64,000 bases of DNA from Chitinophaga oryzae (GCF_012516375.2 NZ_CP051204.2:3658001-3722000); one strand, 5' to 3'; shown: positions 27,393-37,193, counted from the first letter of the stretch. Notes: generated from the sequence alone by a model not told the origin. Made by a program: numbers and translations.

Positions 27393-27788
27393 ATGAAAAA
27401 GACAGTTTTGATAATCGACGATAGCGCACCAATCAGATTTCTGCTGGAGGCAATGTTAAGTAAGGAATATAACGTGGTATCAGCTTCTGATGGGTTTGTA
27501 GCACTTACCTGGCTTGCCAAGGGGAACTCGGTGGATTGCATTGTCACCGATCTGCAGATGCCCAACATCAATGGATGGGAATTGCTCGAATATCTTTCCG
27601 GCAGCGGTTTATATCAGAATATTCCGGTAGTGGTGTTGTCCAGTCAGCCGGACGTGGAAGTGCATAATGAGGAGGCCGGGCATAAATATCATAATGTACA
27701 TGCTTTTGTACAGAAACCATTTGACCCCATGCGGTTGATGGAAACAGTGGGACAGGCCATTAACCGCCAGCTGGTAGCTATCGCCTGA
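27393..27788 (+). CDS. CheY-like single-domain response regulator
   Basis: This 131-residue protein consists of one receiver domain and no output domain. The acidic pocket is Asp9-Asp10, the phospho-acceptor is Asp53 (in VTDLQMP), the switch Ser is in VVVLSSQ near 83, and the conserved Lys is in QKPFDP near 109. No histidine kinase is encoded in the window. It opens the rightward EPS arm and is 10 nt upstream of the sugar transferase gene, whose N-terminal part looks like a degenerate receiver. It therefore probably acts by protein contact rather than by DNA binding, perhaps gating EPS initiation. Confidence 0.92.
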   Translation: MKKTVLIIDDSAPIRFLLEAMLSKEYNVVSASDGFVALTWLAKGNSVDCIVTDLQMPNINGWELLEYLSGSGLYQNIPVVVLSSQPDVEVHNEEAGHKYHNVHAFVQKPFDPMRLMETVGQAINRQLVAIA

Positions 27789-27798
27789 TTACCAAATC

Positions 27799-28985
27799 AT
27801 GTTGCTGTTATATAATCCCGAAAACATGGATAAAATTACTACACCTACTTTGCAACCCGTTGTCTGTGAGAATGTCCCGAATGTGGAAATGAATACCGGC
27901 GCTGTTATCCGCGATCTGGTAAATGAAAAAATAGTGCTCATGGTCGGACAGTTCCAGCACCGGTTACCGGATGACATGCCTTATTTAAAATGCCTGCTGG
28001 TCGCCAACGTGGCAGGAGCGGAGAAAGTGATCGCTGAACTGAAACGGCTGTACCGCCGCTTGCCCGCTGCGATCGTATTTCGGGTGGGCAGTGGCTTTGA
28101 AACAGGGTTGTCCCAATGGCAGGAGTTTTTTGCGCTCCAGCCGGCTATGACCGCAGTACCTTTTTTCCTGCTGGCAGATAAAGTCACCGACCGAGCACGT
28201 TCGCTGAAAAGAGATTTTCCCTTTGTGGACGATATCATTACCCGCGAGTCTTTACAGGACCTCTCCGGTAAAATTGAGTTCGTGACCAAGTTCAAAAATA
28301 TGCAGCTGCTGCCTCCGGAACCGGAACCTGCGGCACTGCCGGTATCCGCCCGCAAAGGCAAACGCCTGGGTTACGTGCTGAAACGTACGTTCGATATCAC
28401 GGCCGCCTCCACCGCCCTGGTGCTCGCCAGCCCGCTGATGCTGCTGATTGCCATCGCCATCAAACTGGAATCCAAAGGCAGTGTCTTCTATGCTTCCCCC
28501 GCGCCGGCAAAAACTATAAAATTTTCAAGTTCTATAAGTTCCGTACCATGGTGGCAGACGCCGACAAGCAGCTGGCCAAACTGAAACACCTGAACCAGTA
28601 TGGCGACAATGCGAAAGGAGCGGTGTTTTATAAAGTGTCCAACGACCCGCGCATCACCCGCCTCGGCAACTTCCTCCGCAACACCAGCCTGGATGAGATC
28701 CCACAGCTGTTCAACGTGCTGAAAGGCGACATGTCGCTCGTAGGCAACAGGCCGCTGCCGCTGTATGAAGCAGCCACGCTCACCACCGATGAGTGGGCGG
28801 AACGCTTTATCGCGCCTGCCGGTATCACTGGTTTGTGGCAGATCAGCAAACGCGGCAAAAAAGAAATGTCTGCTGAAGAAAGGATAGAACTGGATATCAA
28901 CTATGCTCACCGCAACTCATTCGCTTATGATATGTGGCTGATCATGAATACACCGAAAGCGCTGATTCAAAAAGATAACGTGTAA
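27799..28985 (+). pseudogene. Undecaprenyl-phosphate sugar transferase split by a one-base frameshift
   Basis: Two overlapping frames together encode a bacterial sugar transferase (PF02397 type), the enzyme that loads the first sugar-phosphate onto undecaprenyl phosphate. The first frame gives a degenerate receiver-like N-terminus (about 1-170, with AAIVFRV and VPFFLLADK strands), then RKGKRLGYVLKRTFDI, a membrane segment and KLESKGSVFYASP. The second frame carries FRTMVADADKQL, RITRLGNFLRNTSLDEIPQLFNVLKGDMSLVG and a GITGLWQIS segment. The frames join if the C5 run at 28496-28500 is read as six C; the joined sequence would read SPRAGKNYKIFKFYKFRTM, exactly the family pattern. The product would be about 395 residues. 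ATG at 27826 is an alternative start. Without the repair the EPS pathway would lack its initiating enzyme in this locus. Confidence 0.85.
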
Positions 28986-30199
28986 TGTTGTTACACCTGA
29001 TAGAAATAATACTGTTTGCCTACCTGGCCGCCTGTGTACTGTACAACCTCGTACTGTCTGTGGCCGGCCGGCTGGCCCGGAAAAAGAAACCGGCACCACT
29101 GCATGCTGATACCGCCCATGCACGTATCGCAATACTGGTGCCGGCTTACAAGGAAGATTCGATCATATTGTCTACTGCCCGGAGTTACGCGCGGCAGTTA
29201 TACCCGGTCACCCGCTTTGAAACAATCGTGGTGGCCGATTCCCTGCAACCGGCTACCGTCCGCCAGTTAAGGCAGGACGGTATCAGGGTGGTGGAAGTAT
29301 CATTTGATAAAAGCACGAAAGCCAAATCGCTGAACGCAGCATTTGAACAGCTGGATGAGGAATACGACCTGGCGCTGATCTGCGATGCGGACAATGTGCT
29401 GGAAGAGTCCTTCCTGCTGAAGATCAACGAGGCTTATCAGCAGGGGTACTACGCCATACAGGGCCGCAGGGTCGCTAAAAACATGGACAGCCCGTTTGCC
29501 GTGCTGGACGCGGTCAACGAGATTGTGGCCAACCACCTGTACCGTAAAGGCGCCAACGCCCTGGGACTTTCTTCTTCTGTAATAGGCTCCGGCATGGCTT
29601 TTCACTATCCGCTGGCCAAAAGCATCCTGAAAGAAATTCAGGCTACCGGCGGGTTCGATAAAGTCCTGCAGCTGCTGCTGATAGAAAAAGGGTACCCCAT
29701 TCACTACCTGGAAGATGCCTGCATCTTCGACGAAAAAGTGGAGAACCCGGAAGCTTTTCAAAACCAGCGGAAGCGCTGGGTGTCGAGCCAGTTCGTTTAC
29801 CTGCGCACCTTCTGGGGCAAAGGCTGGCGGCAGCTCTTCAAAGGCAACCTCAATTATTTTAACCTGGCCATCTGCCAGAATATCCTGTTGCCGAGAATGA
29901 TCCTGCTGGCGGGCATTACCTGCTGTACGGCACTGGCTTTCCTGCTGCAGCGTTTCCTGTGGATACCGGCCTGGGGATGGGCGGTAGTTTTCCTGCTCAA
30001 TATCCTCAGCCTGTTATTGCCGGTACCGCGTTTATTTTTCACCCGTTATTTCCTCACGGCGCTGGCAGGACTGCCGAAAGCCGTGTGGATCATGGTTTCG
30101 CTGATGTTCCGGTTGAAAGGGGCCAATAATACCTTTATTCATACCAAACATACCAAAACGGAAATCGATAATCCTTTGTTAGATGCAGCCAGAAAATAA
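28985..30199 (+). CDS. Membrane glycosyltransferase family 2
   Basis: This 404-residue GT2 enzyme starts in a TAATG 1-nt overlap with the sugar transferase gene. It has an N-terminal membrane segment, ARIAILVPAYKEDSII, VADSLQ, CDADNVLEE (DxD region), YLEDACIFDE and NQRKRWVSSQF (the QxxRW motif seen in processive and membrane GT2 enzymes), then C-terminal membrane segments. It should extend the lipid-linked EPS repeat. It overlaps the next GT2 gene by 17 nt, consistent with coupled translation. Confidence 0.9.
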   Translation: MLLHLIEIILFAYLAACVLYNLVLSVAGRLARKKKPAPLHADTAHARIAILVPAYKEDSIILSTARSYARQLYPVTRFETIVVADSLQPATVRQLRQDGIRVVEVSFDKSTKAKSLNAAFEQLDEEYDLALICDADNVLEESFLLKINEAYQQGYYAIQGRRVAKNMDSPFAVLDAVNEIVANHLYRKGANALGLSSSVIGSGMAFHYPLAKSILKEIQATGGFDKVLQLLLIEKGYPIHYLEDACIFDEKVENPEAFQNQRKRWVSSQFVYLRTFWGKGWRQLFKGNLNYFNLAICQNILLPRMILLAGITCCTALAFLLQRFLWIPAWGWAVVFLLNILSLLLPVPRLFFTRYFLTALAGLPKAVWIMVSLMFRLKGANNTFIHTKHTKTEIDNPLLDAARK

Positions 30200-31109
30200 C
30201 ATACCATCCCCGCTGGTGTCTATTGTTACGGTCAACTACAATAACAGTGCGGTGACCTGTGACCTGCTGCATTCGCTGGCGAAAAACAGTTACCGCAATA
30301 TAGAGGTGATCGTGGTGGACAACGCTTCGAAGGAAGACCCCACAGACCTGCTGAAAGCGGCTTACCCCGATGTGCAGGTGATTTGCAGCCCGGAGAACAA
30401 AGGGTTTGCCGGAGGCAACAACCTTGGCGTGAAAGCTGCCCGGGGAGAATATCTTTTCCTGGTCAATAACGATACAGAGTTTACCAATGGCCTGATTGAA
30501 GGCCTGCTGGAAATATTTGAACAATACCCCGATGCCGGTGTGGTGAGCCCTAAGTTTCACTACTACTTCCACAAGGGGACGCTCGAATACGCCGGCTACC
30601 GCGCGGTGGACATCTTTACAGGCCGTAACAGTATGATCGGCTGTAAGGAGGAAGATAACGGACAGTACGATACGATATCTGAAACCAACTACGCGCACGG
30701 CGGCGCCATGATGATATCCCGCACTGCCCTCGAAAAAGTAGGGCTGATGCCGGAGCTTTATTTCCTCTATTATGAGGAGTTCGACTGGTGCGAACAATTC
30801 AAACGCCACGGCTATAAGATCTACTACCAGTACAAATCACTGATTTACCATAAAGAGTCCATGACAACGGGTAAAAACAGCCCGTTGAAAACATATTACA
30901 TCACCCGTAACCGGTTGCTGTTTATGAGAAGGAACGTGAAGCTGCCGGCCAGACTGGTATTTATGGCTTATTTCACTTTGATGACGGTGCCCAAAAATAC
31001 CCTGCAGTTCGCGCTGAAAAGGGAATCGGCCCATCTCAAAGCTTTCTGGAAAGGAATCATGTGGAACCTTACACACCTAAAACGTAATACTGACCCATGT
31101 GCGGCATAG
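30183..31109 (+). CDS. Rhamnosyltransferase-like GT2 glycosyltransferase
   Basis: This 308-residue soluble GT2 protein shows SIVTVNYNNSAVTCDLLHSL, VVDNASKED, ENKGFAGGNNLGV and FLVNNDTEF, the WbbL/rhamnosyltransferase-type pattern. YAHGGAMMISRTALEKVG and YYEEFDWCEQFKRHGYKI give the acceptor region. It overlaps the preceding GT2 gene by 17 nt and the following asnB by 13 nt. The donor sugar cannot be fixed from sequence; dTDP-rhamnose is only a family-level suggestion. Confidence 0.9.
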   Translation: MQPENNIPSPLVSIVTVNYNNSAVTCDLLHSLAKNSYRNIEVIVVDNASKEDPTDLLKAAYPDVQVICSPENKGFAGGNNLGVKAARGEYLFLVNNDTEFTNGLIEGLLEIFEQYPDAGVVSPKFHYYFHKGTLEYAGYRAVDIFTGRNSMIGCKEEDNGQYDTISETNYAHGGAMMISRTALEKVGLMPELYFLYYEEFDWCEQFKRHGYKIYYQYKSLIYHKESMTTGKNSPLKTYYITRNRLLFMRRNVKLPARLVFMAYFTLMTVPKNTLQFALKRESAHLKAFWKGIMWNLTHLKRNTDPCAA

Positions 31110-32998
31110 CAGGATTTATAGACTTCAAAAAAAGAGCGGACGCGGACATGCTGGGCCGGATGACAGATGTGCTGGCACACCGCGGACCAAATGATAAAGG
31201 ATATGAGGTGCTGGAGCATCCCAAAGCCAGTGTCGGCCTGGGACAGCGCCGTTTGTCCATACAGGACCTGAGCGCCCTGGGCCATCAGCCCATGCACTTT
31301 GAACACCTTTCTCTGATTTTTAACGGGGAGATATATAACTTCAAAGAGATCAGGGCCGACCTCGAAAAGCTCGGGTACGCTTTCCGGTCCTCATCGGACA
31401 CCGAGGTGCTCATTAAGGGTTATCATGCCTGGAAGGAAAAAGTGCTGGACCATTGTATCGGTATGTTTGCTTTTGTGCTGTTTGACCGCCGGGAAGAAAA
31501 AGTAATCCTCTGCCGGGACCGCGCTGGCGTGAAACCTTTGTATTACTACTGGGACGGCAGCACGCTGCTGTTCGGCTCTGAACTGAAGAGCCTCTGTGAA
31601 TGCCCGTTTTTCCCGAAACAGATCGATGTGAAAAGCATGTCGCTTTTCCTGCAGTACAGTTATATCCCCGGACCTTACACTATCTACGCCGATACCCGCA
31701 AGCTGCGGCCCGGTCATCTGCTGGAACTGCCGCTCAATACGGCCGTACCGGAAGAACGGGAATACTGGAACGTGTTAAACGCCTACCGTCAGCCGTTGAC
31801 CGGCCTGAGCGAACAGGACGTGTTACAGCATACCGAGGAGCTGATGCAAAGCGCTTACCAGTACCGCATGGTGGCCGACGTGCCGGTGGGCGTGTTCCTC
31901 AGTGGTGGTTATGACAGCGCCAGTGTGGCGGCTATGCTGCAATCCGGCACCTCCAGCCGGATCAAGACGTTTACCATTGGCTATAAAGAAAAACAATGGG
32001 ACGAATCAGCGGAAGCACGCAAGATCGCCGAACACCTGGGAACGGACCACCATGAGTGGATCATCGGCCCGGAAGACGCAAGGAGCGTGCTGGAACACCT
32101 GCCGGAAATTTATGACGAACCATTTGCCGACAATTCCACCGTGCCTACTACGCTGGTCAGCAAACTCGCCAGCCAGCATGTGAAAGTGGCCCTGTCTGCC
32201 GATGGCGGCGACGAAATTTTCGCCGGTTACCACAAGTTCGGCCAGTCTCTTTCTTATACGAGTCAACTGCCCAGGGGCGTACAGACAGCGCTGAGCACCA
32301 TGATGGGATGGGTGAACCCGGAAGTGATCCCGTACTTTAATAAAAAGTACAACTTCGCCTCCCGCTATGAAAAAATGAAGCTGATATGGGCTTCCGGCAA
32401 ACCGCAGGAGGCCATGAAATACATCGCACAATATCTCACCGAAAGCGAAGTGGCCCGTTATACCGGTAAGCACCTGGAGAACTACAAAACCAACTTCGAC
32501 CTCAACGGAGAACTGTCTGCCGTAAACGACCCGCTGAACCGCCTGCTGGCCGTGGATTACAAGACCTTCCTGGCAGACAACAACCTCGTAAAGGTAGACC
32601 GTGCCACCATGTCCGTGAGTATCGAAGGCCGTGAGCCAATGCTGGACCACCGCCTGGTGGAATTCCTGGCGCAGGTGCCCGCATCGCTGAAAGTAAAAAA
32701 CAATACCAATAAATACATTCTCAAACAGATCGTGCACAAATACATTCCGCCGGCATTGATGGACAGGCCCAAACGTCCTTTCATCGCGCCTTTGCAGGAA
32801 TGGTTCCGCGATGATCTGAAAGAGCAGATGCAGTATTACCTGTCGCCGGAAAGACTGAACAAAACCGGCCTGTTCGACGCCGGGCAGATACAGCGGCTGC
32901 TGCAGCAGTACCTGTCGGGTGGTAAAGTGAGCCATCAGAAATTATGGAACATCCTGGTTTTCCAGCTATGGTACAACCGGTGGATAGCAAAACTGTAA
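31097..32998 (+). CDS. asnB: Asparagine synthase (glutamine-hydrolysing), EPS-locus type
   Basis: This 633-residue class B asparagine synthetase has the nucleophile Cys2 (MCGIAGF) of the N-terminal glutaminase domain, with HRGPND near 30 and NGEIYN near 75. The synthetase domain has the ATP-binding loop FLSGGYDSA near 270, where a Tyr occupies the position of Leu in most AsnB proteins. Homologues are frequent in capsule and EPS clusters, where amidation of a uronic acid or amino sugar has been proposed instead of free asparagine formation. It overlaps the upstream GT2 gene by 13 nt and precedes a GT4 gene by 18 nt. Confidence 0.92.
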   Translation: MCGIAGFIDFKKRADADMLGRMTDVLAHRGPNDKGYEVLEHPKASVGLGQRRLSIQDLSALGHQPMHFEHLSLIFNGEIYNFKEIRADLEKLGYAFRSSSDTEVLIKGYHAWKEKVLDHCIGMFAFVLFDRREEKVILCRDRAGVKPLYYYWDGSTLLFGSELKSLCECPFFPKQIDVKSMSLFLQYSYIPGPYTIYADTRKLRPGHLLELPLNTAVPEEREYWNVLNAYRQPLTGLSEQDVLQHTEELMQSAYQYRMVADVPVGVFLSGGYDSASVAAMLQSGTSSRIKTFTIGYKEKQWDESAEARKIAEHLGTDHHEWIIGPEDARSVLEHLPEIYDEPFADNSTVPTTLVSKLASQHVKVALSADGGDEIFAGYHKFGQSLSYTSQLPRGVQTALSTMMGWVNPEVIPYFNKKYNFASRYEKMKLIWASGKPQEAMKYIAQYLTESEVARYTGKHLENYKTNFDLNGELSAVNDPLNRLLAVDYKTFLADNNLVKVDRATMSVSIEGREPMLDHRLVEFLAQVPASLKVKNNTNKYILKQIVHKYIPPALMDRPKRPFIAPLQEWFRDDLKEQMQYYLSPERLNKTGLFDAGQIQRLLQQYLSGGKVSHQKLWNILVFQLWYNRWIAKL

Positions 32999-33016
32999 GG
33001 AACAAACGAAGCATCA

Positions 33017-34144
33017 ATGGCGCAACAAAGAAAGATAAGGGTATTGGAAACGATCCGCCAGGGTAAGATTGGAGGAGGGGAGAGCCATGTGCTGGACCTG
33101 GTGGCGTCGCTGGATAAAACGCAGTTTGAAGTGGTGGTGCTGTCCTTCACCGACGGACCGATGGTAGCTGCCCTGCAGGCCATGGATATCCCGGTGACGG
33201 TGATCAGCAGCCACAAAGCCTTTGATCTGTCTGTCTGGATGAAGGTGAAAAAATTCATCCGGTCGCATCAAATCGACATCGTACATGCCCATGGCACAAG
33301 GGCCAACACAAATATTTTGTGGGCGGCCCGAAGCCTTGGGATACCGGTAGTATATACCATCCATGGATGGTCTTTCCATGAAGGGCTGCACCCGCTGGCC
33401 AAAAGGGCCAGGGTAGCCGCAGAGAAGTTCATCACCCGCATGGTGCAGCACAATATCTGTGTGTCCGACTCTAACCGCAACACCGGTCAGAAAGCCTTCG
33501 GCGCTTTCAGGGCCACGGTGATCCGCAATGGTGTAAACCTGGAAAAATTCAATGCCGACGGCATTTACCCGGATGTGAAAACGGCCTACGGTATTCCGGC
33601 AGACCATGTGGTGATTGCTTATATCGCCCGCATGACCTTACAGAAAGACCCGGTAAATATGCTGCAGGCTTTTGCGCAGGTGCTGACACAGGTGCCGAAG
33701 GTCACCCTGCTGATGGTAGGCGAAGGAGAGTTGAAGCAGGCGGCAGAAGACACCGCCGGTGCGTTGGGCATTACAGACCATGTGATCTTTGACCGGTTCC
33801 GCCAGGATGTCCCTGCCGTACTGAACGCAGCAGACATTTATTGTCTGCCTTCACTGTGGGAAGGGTTCCCGATTGGCGTACTGGAAGCGATGGCGATGGG
33901 CAAAGCGGTGATCGCCTCCGATGTGGACGGCACCCGTGAAGCTTTGACCCATGAAGAAAACGGTCTGCTGATACCGGCATCCAATCCCGATGCGCTGGCA
34001 GCGGCCATCGTCAGGCTGGTAAAAGACCCGACGCTGCGGAAGCGGTTACAATTCAGCGCTGTTACGGCTGTACGCACCCGGTACAACGTAGCGGCCGTTA
34101 CCAAAAAAATTGAAGCGGTTTATCACCAGCTTTTTAAATCATAA
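33017..34144 (+). CDS. GT4 glycosyltransferase (GT-B fold)
   Basis: This 375-residue protein shows the GT4 pattern: KIGGGESHVLDLVASL at the N-terminus, DIVHAHGTRANT, VIRNGVNLEKF, VIAYIARMTLQKDPVNML, and the C-terminal EGFPIGVLEAMAMGKAVIASDVDG with the Ex7E-type acidic pair. It likely transfers a nucleotide-activated sugar to the lipid-linked EPS repeat in the cytoplasm. It is in series with asnB upstream (18 nt) and the methyltransferase downstream (7 nt). Confidence 0.92.
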   Translation: MAQQRKIRVLETIRQGKIGGGESHVLDLVASLDKTQFEVVVLSFTDGPMVAALQAMDIPVTVISSHKAFDLSVWMKVKKFIRSHQIDIVHAHGTRANTNILWAARSLGIPVVYTIHGWSFHEGLHPLAKRARVAAEKFITRMVQHNICVSDSNRNTGQKAFGAFRATVIRNGVNLEKFNADGIYPDVKTAYGIPADHVVIAYIARMTLQKDPVNMLQAFAQVLTQVPKVTLLMVGEGELKQAAEDTAGALGITDHVIFDRFRQDVPAVLNAADIYCLPSLWEGFPIGVLEAMAMGKAVIASDVDGTREALTHEENGLLIPASNPDALAAAIVRLVKDPTLRKRLQFSAVTAVRTRYNVAAVTKKIEAVYHQLFKS

Positions 34145-34151
34145 AATCATC

Positions 34152-34925
34152 ATGACACAGCCAGTGATCACCTACGAATACGAACGGATTGCAGATATCA
34201 AACGTCTGAATTTCATTACGGAAAGCCTGCAGAAGGAAATCCCTGCCAACGCGCATGTATTGGACGTTGGCTGCGGTAACGGCGTTATCAGCCGGCACCT
34301 CGGACAGTTTGGCTACAACGTGCTGGGTATCGATATCAGCCAGAAGACCATCGACGTGGCCCGTAGTAAAAATAAACTGCCGAACGTAGCCTTTGAAGCG
34401 ATCAGCGCAGAAGAACTGACAGCCAAAGGGCAGCAGTACGATGCTGTGATCTGCAGTGAAGTGCTGGAACATCTGCATCATCCGGAAGTACTGCTGCGTA
34501 CCATCTACGCATCCCTGAAAGATAACGGTATCCTGGTGGTGACAGTCCCCAATGGCATGGGACCCCGTGAAGTATGCGTCACCAAGCCGATGCTGAAAGC
34601 ACGCAATAATCCGGGCCTGTGGTCATTTATCAACAAGGTGAAAAGCGCCCTGGGCTTCAGGGGAACGACCGTACAATCGCAGGCCGATAACCTGGACCAC
34701 GTACAGTTTTTCACCCGGAAAGACCTGACAGCACTGGCTTCTGCCAATGATTTTCATATCGTCCGGTTCGCCAAAACCAATTTTGTGGAAGACGTGTTCC
34801 CGTTCTCGATTGTAACCAAACGGGTAAAAGCGTTGCAATCGCTGGATTGCAGCATTGCGGAGTTATTGCCGGTGGGTTTTACCGGCGGTTTTAATACGCT
34901 GTGGAAGAAAAATACCGGTCACTAA
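34152..34925 (+). CDS. Class I SAM-dependent methyltransferase (UbiG-like)
   Basis: From the ATG at 34152 the protein is 257 residues. The SAM-binding motif I is HVLDVGCGNG near 35-44, followed by LGIDISQKTIDVA (acidic end of strand 2), and the later motifs AVICSEVLEHL and GILVVTVPNG. An in-frame start 14 codons upstream would overlap the GT4 gene, so the later start, 7 nt after the GT4 stop, is preferred. It probably methylates an EPS sugar or its lipid carrier. It is the last gene of the rightward arm. Confidence 0.88.
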   Translation: MTQPVITYEYERIADIKRLNFITESLQKEIPANAHVLDVGCGNGVISRHLGQFGYNVLGIDISQKTIDVARSKNKLPNVAFEAISAEELTAKGQQYDAVICSEVLEHLHHPEVLLRTIYASLKDNGILVVTVPNGMGPREVCVTKPMLKARNNPGLWSFINKVKSALGFRGTTVQSQADNLDHVQFFTRKDLTALASANDFHIVRFAKTNFVEDVFPFSIVTKRVKALQSLDCSIAELLPVGFTGGFNTLWKKNTGH

Positions 34926-34982
34926 ATACCCAAATACCCAAATTTCAAAATACCCAAATTTCAAAATCTCAAAATGAATGTG

Positions 34983-35022
34983 CCTGTTGGCTCGTCAGTC
35001 ATGACTGCCAACAGGTTTTTTT
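34983..35022. terminator. Terminator between the methyltransferase and GT14 genes
   Basis: A 9-bp stem (34983-34991 with 35007-35015) is followed by seven T residues. The loop covers the stop codon of the leftward GT14 gene. Just before it, 34925-34975 carries a short AT-rich repeat of the words AAATACCC and AAATTTC. Confidence 0.75.
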
Positions 35023-35849
35023 ATGATCTCATCTATCCGGTCCAGTACCGGCGCCCCGTGGTCAAACTTGCGGGCGAAACACTTACCGGACGACATCAAT
35101 GCCTCCATGTCTTCCACCCCCAGCACTTTGGGGTGTTCCTTTCCGGCAGACCAGTCGATATAGTGCAGATAGTCCGTTAACTGTGGCCGATATACGTCGC
35201 TGTTCATCAGGATGGTCTGGAAAATAAACTCGTCGGCGCCCCAGGTAAGTTTGAAGTACCGGCGCAGTGCAGGATGTTGTTGTTCATACTCCACACAGAA
35301 CCGCACACAGTCCAGCGTGAGCGTCCACCAGGCGGAGCCGCAGCAGAGTTTCAGTCCCAGCGGCGCTTTGCGGCGGGGCAGCAGGGCGGTGAGCAGTTGT
35401 CCCAATTTGTATTTCCCGGGAAAATTGTATTCCACGAAATGATAGTGTTCCATTTTGCTCATCATCGGCCGGAGGGCTTCTTCGCTGATGACGTTCATAA
35501 ACTGCCTGCCGGTTTGTTTTTCTAAAAAACGAAGGATGTCGCCGATGGGCTGCAGCGGATAATCCTGCCCGCTGAGCAGCGTCACCCATGCGTAGTTGAT
35601 GCCGGAGCGCAGCACGGTATTCATGCCGTTGAGCGATGCCTGAATGATGCCCCATCCGGCCCAGGTAACGTTGGCGCGTTCTTTTATGAGGTATACCTGC
35701 GGCAGTGCCAGTACCTGTTCCCATTCGGGCAGCGCGCATTTGGCGTCGATATGCACGTAGCAGTCCACCTGGGGATGGGCCAGGCTTTTCAGCAGTCGCT
35801 CCAGCTGTGCCGGTTGTTTATGTACCTGTATGATAAATGCAATTCTCAT
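34995..35849 (-). CDS. GT14 core-2/I-branching-like N-acetylglucosaminyltransferase
   Basis: This 284-residue protein matches the GT14 (beta-1,6-N-acetylglucosaminyltransferase, core-2/I-branching) family: MRIAFIIQVHKQP, CYVHIDAK, TWAGWGIIQASLNGM, YAWVTLLSGQDYPL and SAWWTLT. Bacteroidota carry single-domain members in polysaccharide loci. It probably adds a branch sugar to the EPS. It is transcribed leftward, opposite to the neighbouring rightward arm, and follows the flippase gene by 6 nt. Confidence 0.87.
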   Translation of the reverse strand: MRIAFIIQVHKQPAQLERLLKSLAHPQVDCYVHIDAKCALPEWEQVLALPQVYLIKERANVTWAGWGIIQASLNGMNTVLRSGINYAWVTLLSGQDYPLQPIGDILRFLEKQTGRQFMNVISEEALRPMMSKMEHYHFVEYNFPGKYKLGQLLTALLPRRKAPLGLKLCCGSAWWTLTLDCVRFCVEYEQQHPALRRYFKLTWGADEFIFQTILMNSDVYRPQLTDYLHYIDWSAGKEHPKVLGVEDMEALMSSGKCFARKFDHGAPVLDRIDEIIKKPVGSHD

Positions 35850-35855
35850 GGATAA

Positions 35856-37193
35856 TTATTTGGTAACGGCGCTTTTGTTCCGCAATTTGTTGAGCATGGC
35901 CATACATTCCTGCCAGCCGTAGGTCCAGATGTCCCGGATGCTGACATCCAGGTGTTTTTTAACGAAGTAATACCCGAAAGCTGCTGCAAACACTACGTTG
36001 AGCAGGGAAGAGAGGGCTACGGACCTCACGTCGGCAAAGAAGTAAACAAACGCTACATCGCAGATGATGTTGAGCAGCAGTTTCAGAAAGTTCTTATAGA
36101 AATTGATGTCCGGCAGATTGATCATGTCGAGGGTCACGCCGATGAAACGGTCTATCGGCCAGAGGATGGCGGAGAGCAGGAAGATGCGTACGATGTCCGT
36201 TGCGCCGAGATAGGCTTTGTCGGCCAGGATGATAATGAGCGGCTGGGTGAGGACGATCAGTACAATGATAAAGGGGATGATCAGGATGCTGACGGTGCCG
36301 GTATACCGGCAGAAGGCGCGGGCCACGCCCGCATAGTCTTTCCGGTTGGCGGCGGCAGACAGTGTCGGTTGTGAGGTGGCCACAAAGCTGCGCAGGATGA
36401 TCTCTATCACCTCCATAAATTTCTGCGGGATGCTGTAAATAGCTACTGCAGCCGGGTTGAGCATGGTGCGGATCACGAGGTTGTCGGAATAGCTGATCAG
36501 GGAAGAAGATACCATGCTGCCTACTACCATGCGGCCGAAGCGGAACAGCGCTACTTTATGTTCGCGGGTACGGAATACCATAGCCCGGACGCGGGTCCAC
36601 CTGAAGAGGAAACAGTAGGCGCTGGCCAGCGCCATGCTGAGGCAGTAGGCGTATAATACGTTGGGAAGGGAAATCCGTTGGAGGCCAAAGAGGACGCCCA
36701 GCAGTACGAGGAAAGAACCGTTTTGTATGAGCCGTATCTGCACGATCTTGTCAAACCGGTGTTCCGCCTGCAGTATCCAGGAGGCAAAGTTCCACGGGAG
36801 AGAGAGCAGGGTAAGGATGCCGATCCAGCCGATAAACAGGTGCCAGGTATCGTTGAACCGGTCATAGGCAACGAAGTACACGATCGCTGACAACAATACA
36901 TAACCCAGCGTCAGCGCCAGGGAGATATACCATGCTGCACCTGCTACGCCCCGTGCGGTGTTTTCCTCCACGCCGGCGTAAAACTTGATGATACCGGATT
37001 GCAGCAGACCGGTACGGACCTGGTCCATGATGTTGTAAGTAGCAATAAACAGTACCCACTCGCCGAAAGCATTCAGGGACAATACCCTGACCAGGATGGC
37101 AAATGACAATACATTAAAGAATGCGGTGACGAGGTTGCCAAGCAAAGAGTGAAAATGCCGGTTGCGTAAAGTGGCCAATAGACTAAATCCCAT
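35856..37193 (-). CDS. Polysaccharide flippase (Wzx-like, MATE/MOP superfamily)
   Basis: This 445-residue protein has about twelve to fourteen hydrophobic segments and the polysaccharide_synt/Wzx pattern, for example LGNLVTAFFNVLSFAILVRVLSLNAFGEW at the start and an even spread of membrane helices to the end. It would move lipid-linked EPS repeats across the inner membrane, feeding the polymerase at 21730. It forms a two-gene leftward unit with the GT14 gene. No dedicated promoter is obvious. Confidence 0.88.
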   Translation of the reverse strand: MGFSLLATLRNRHFHSLLGNLVTAFFNVLSFAILVRVLSLNAFGEWVLFIATYNIMDQVRTGLLQSGIIKFYAGVEENTARGVAGAAWYISLALTLGYVLLSAIVYFVAYDRFNDTWHLFIGWIGILTLLSLPWNFASWILQAEHRFDKIVQIRLIQNGSFLVLLGVLFGLQRISLPNVLYAYCLSMALASAYCFLFRWTRVRAMVFRTREHKVALFRFGRMVVGSMVSSSLISYSDNLVIRTMLNPAAVAIYSIPQKFMEVIEIILRSFVATSQPTLSAAANRKDYAGVARAFCRYTGTVSILIIPFIIVLIVLTQPLIIILADKAYLGATDIVRIFLLSAILWPIDRFIGVTLDMINLPDINFYKNFLKLLLNIICDVAFVYFFADVRSVALSSLLNVVFAAAFGYYFVKKHLDVSIRDIWTYGWQECMAMLNKLRNKSAVTK

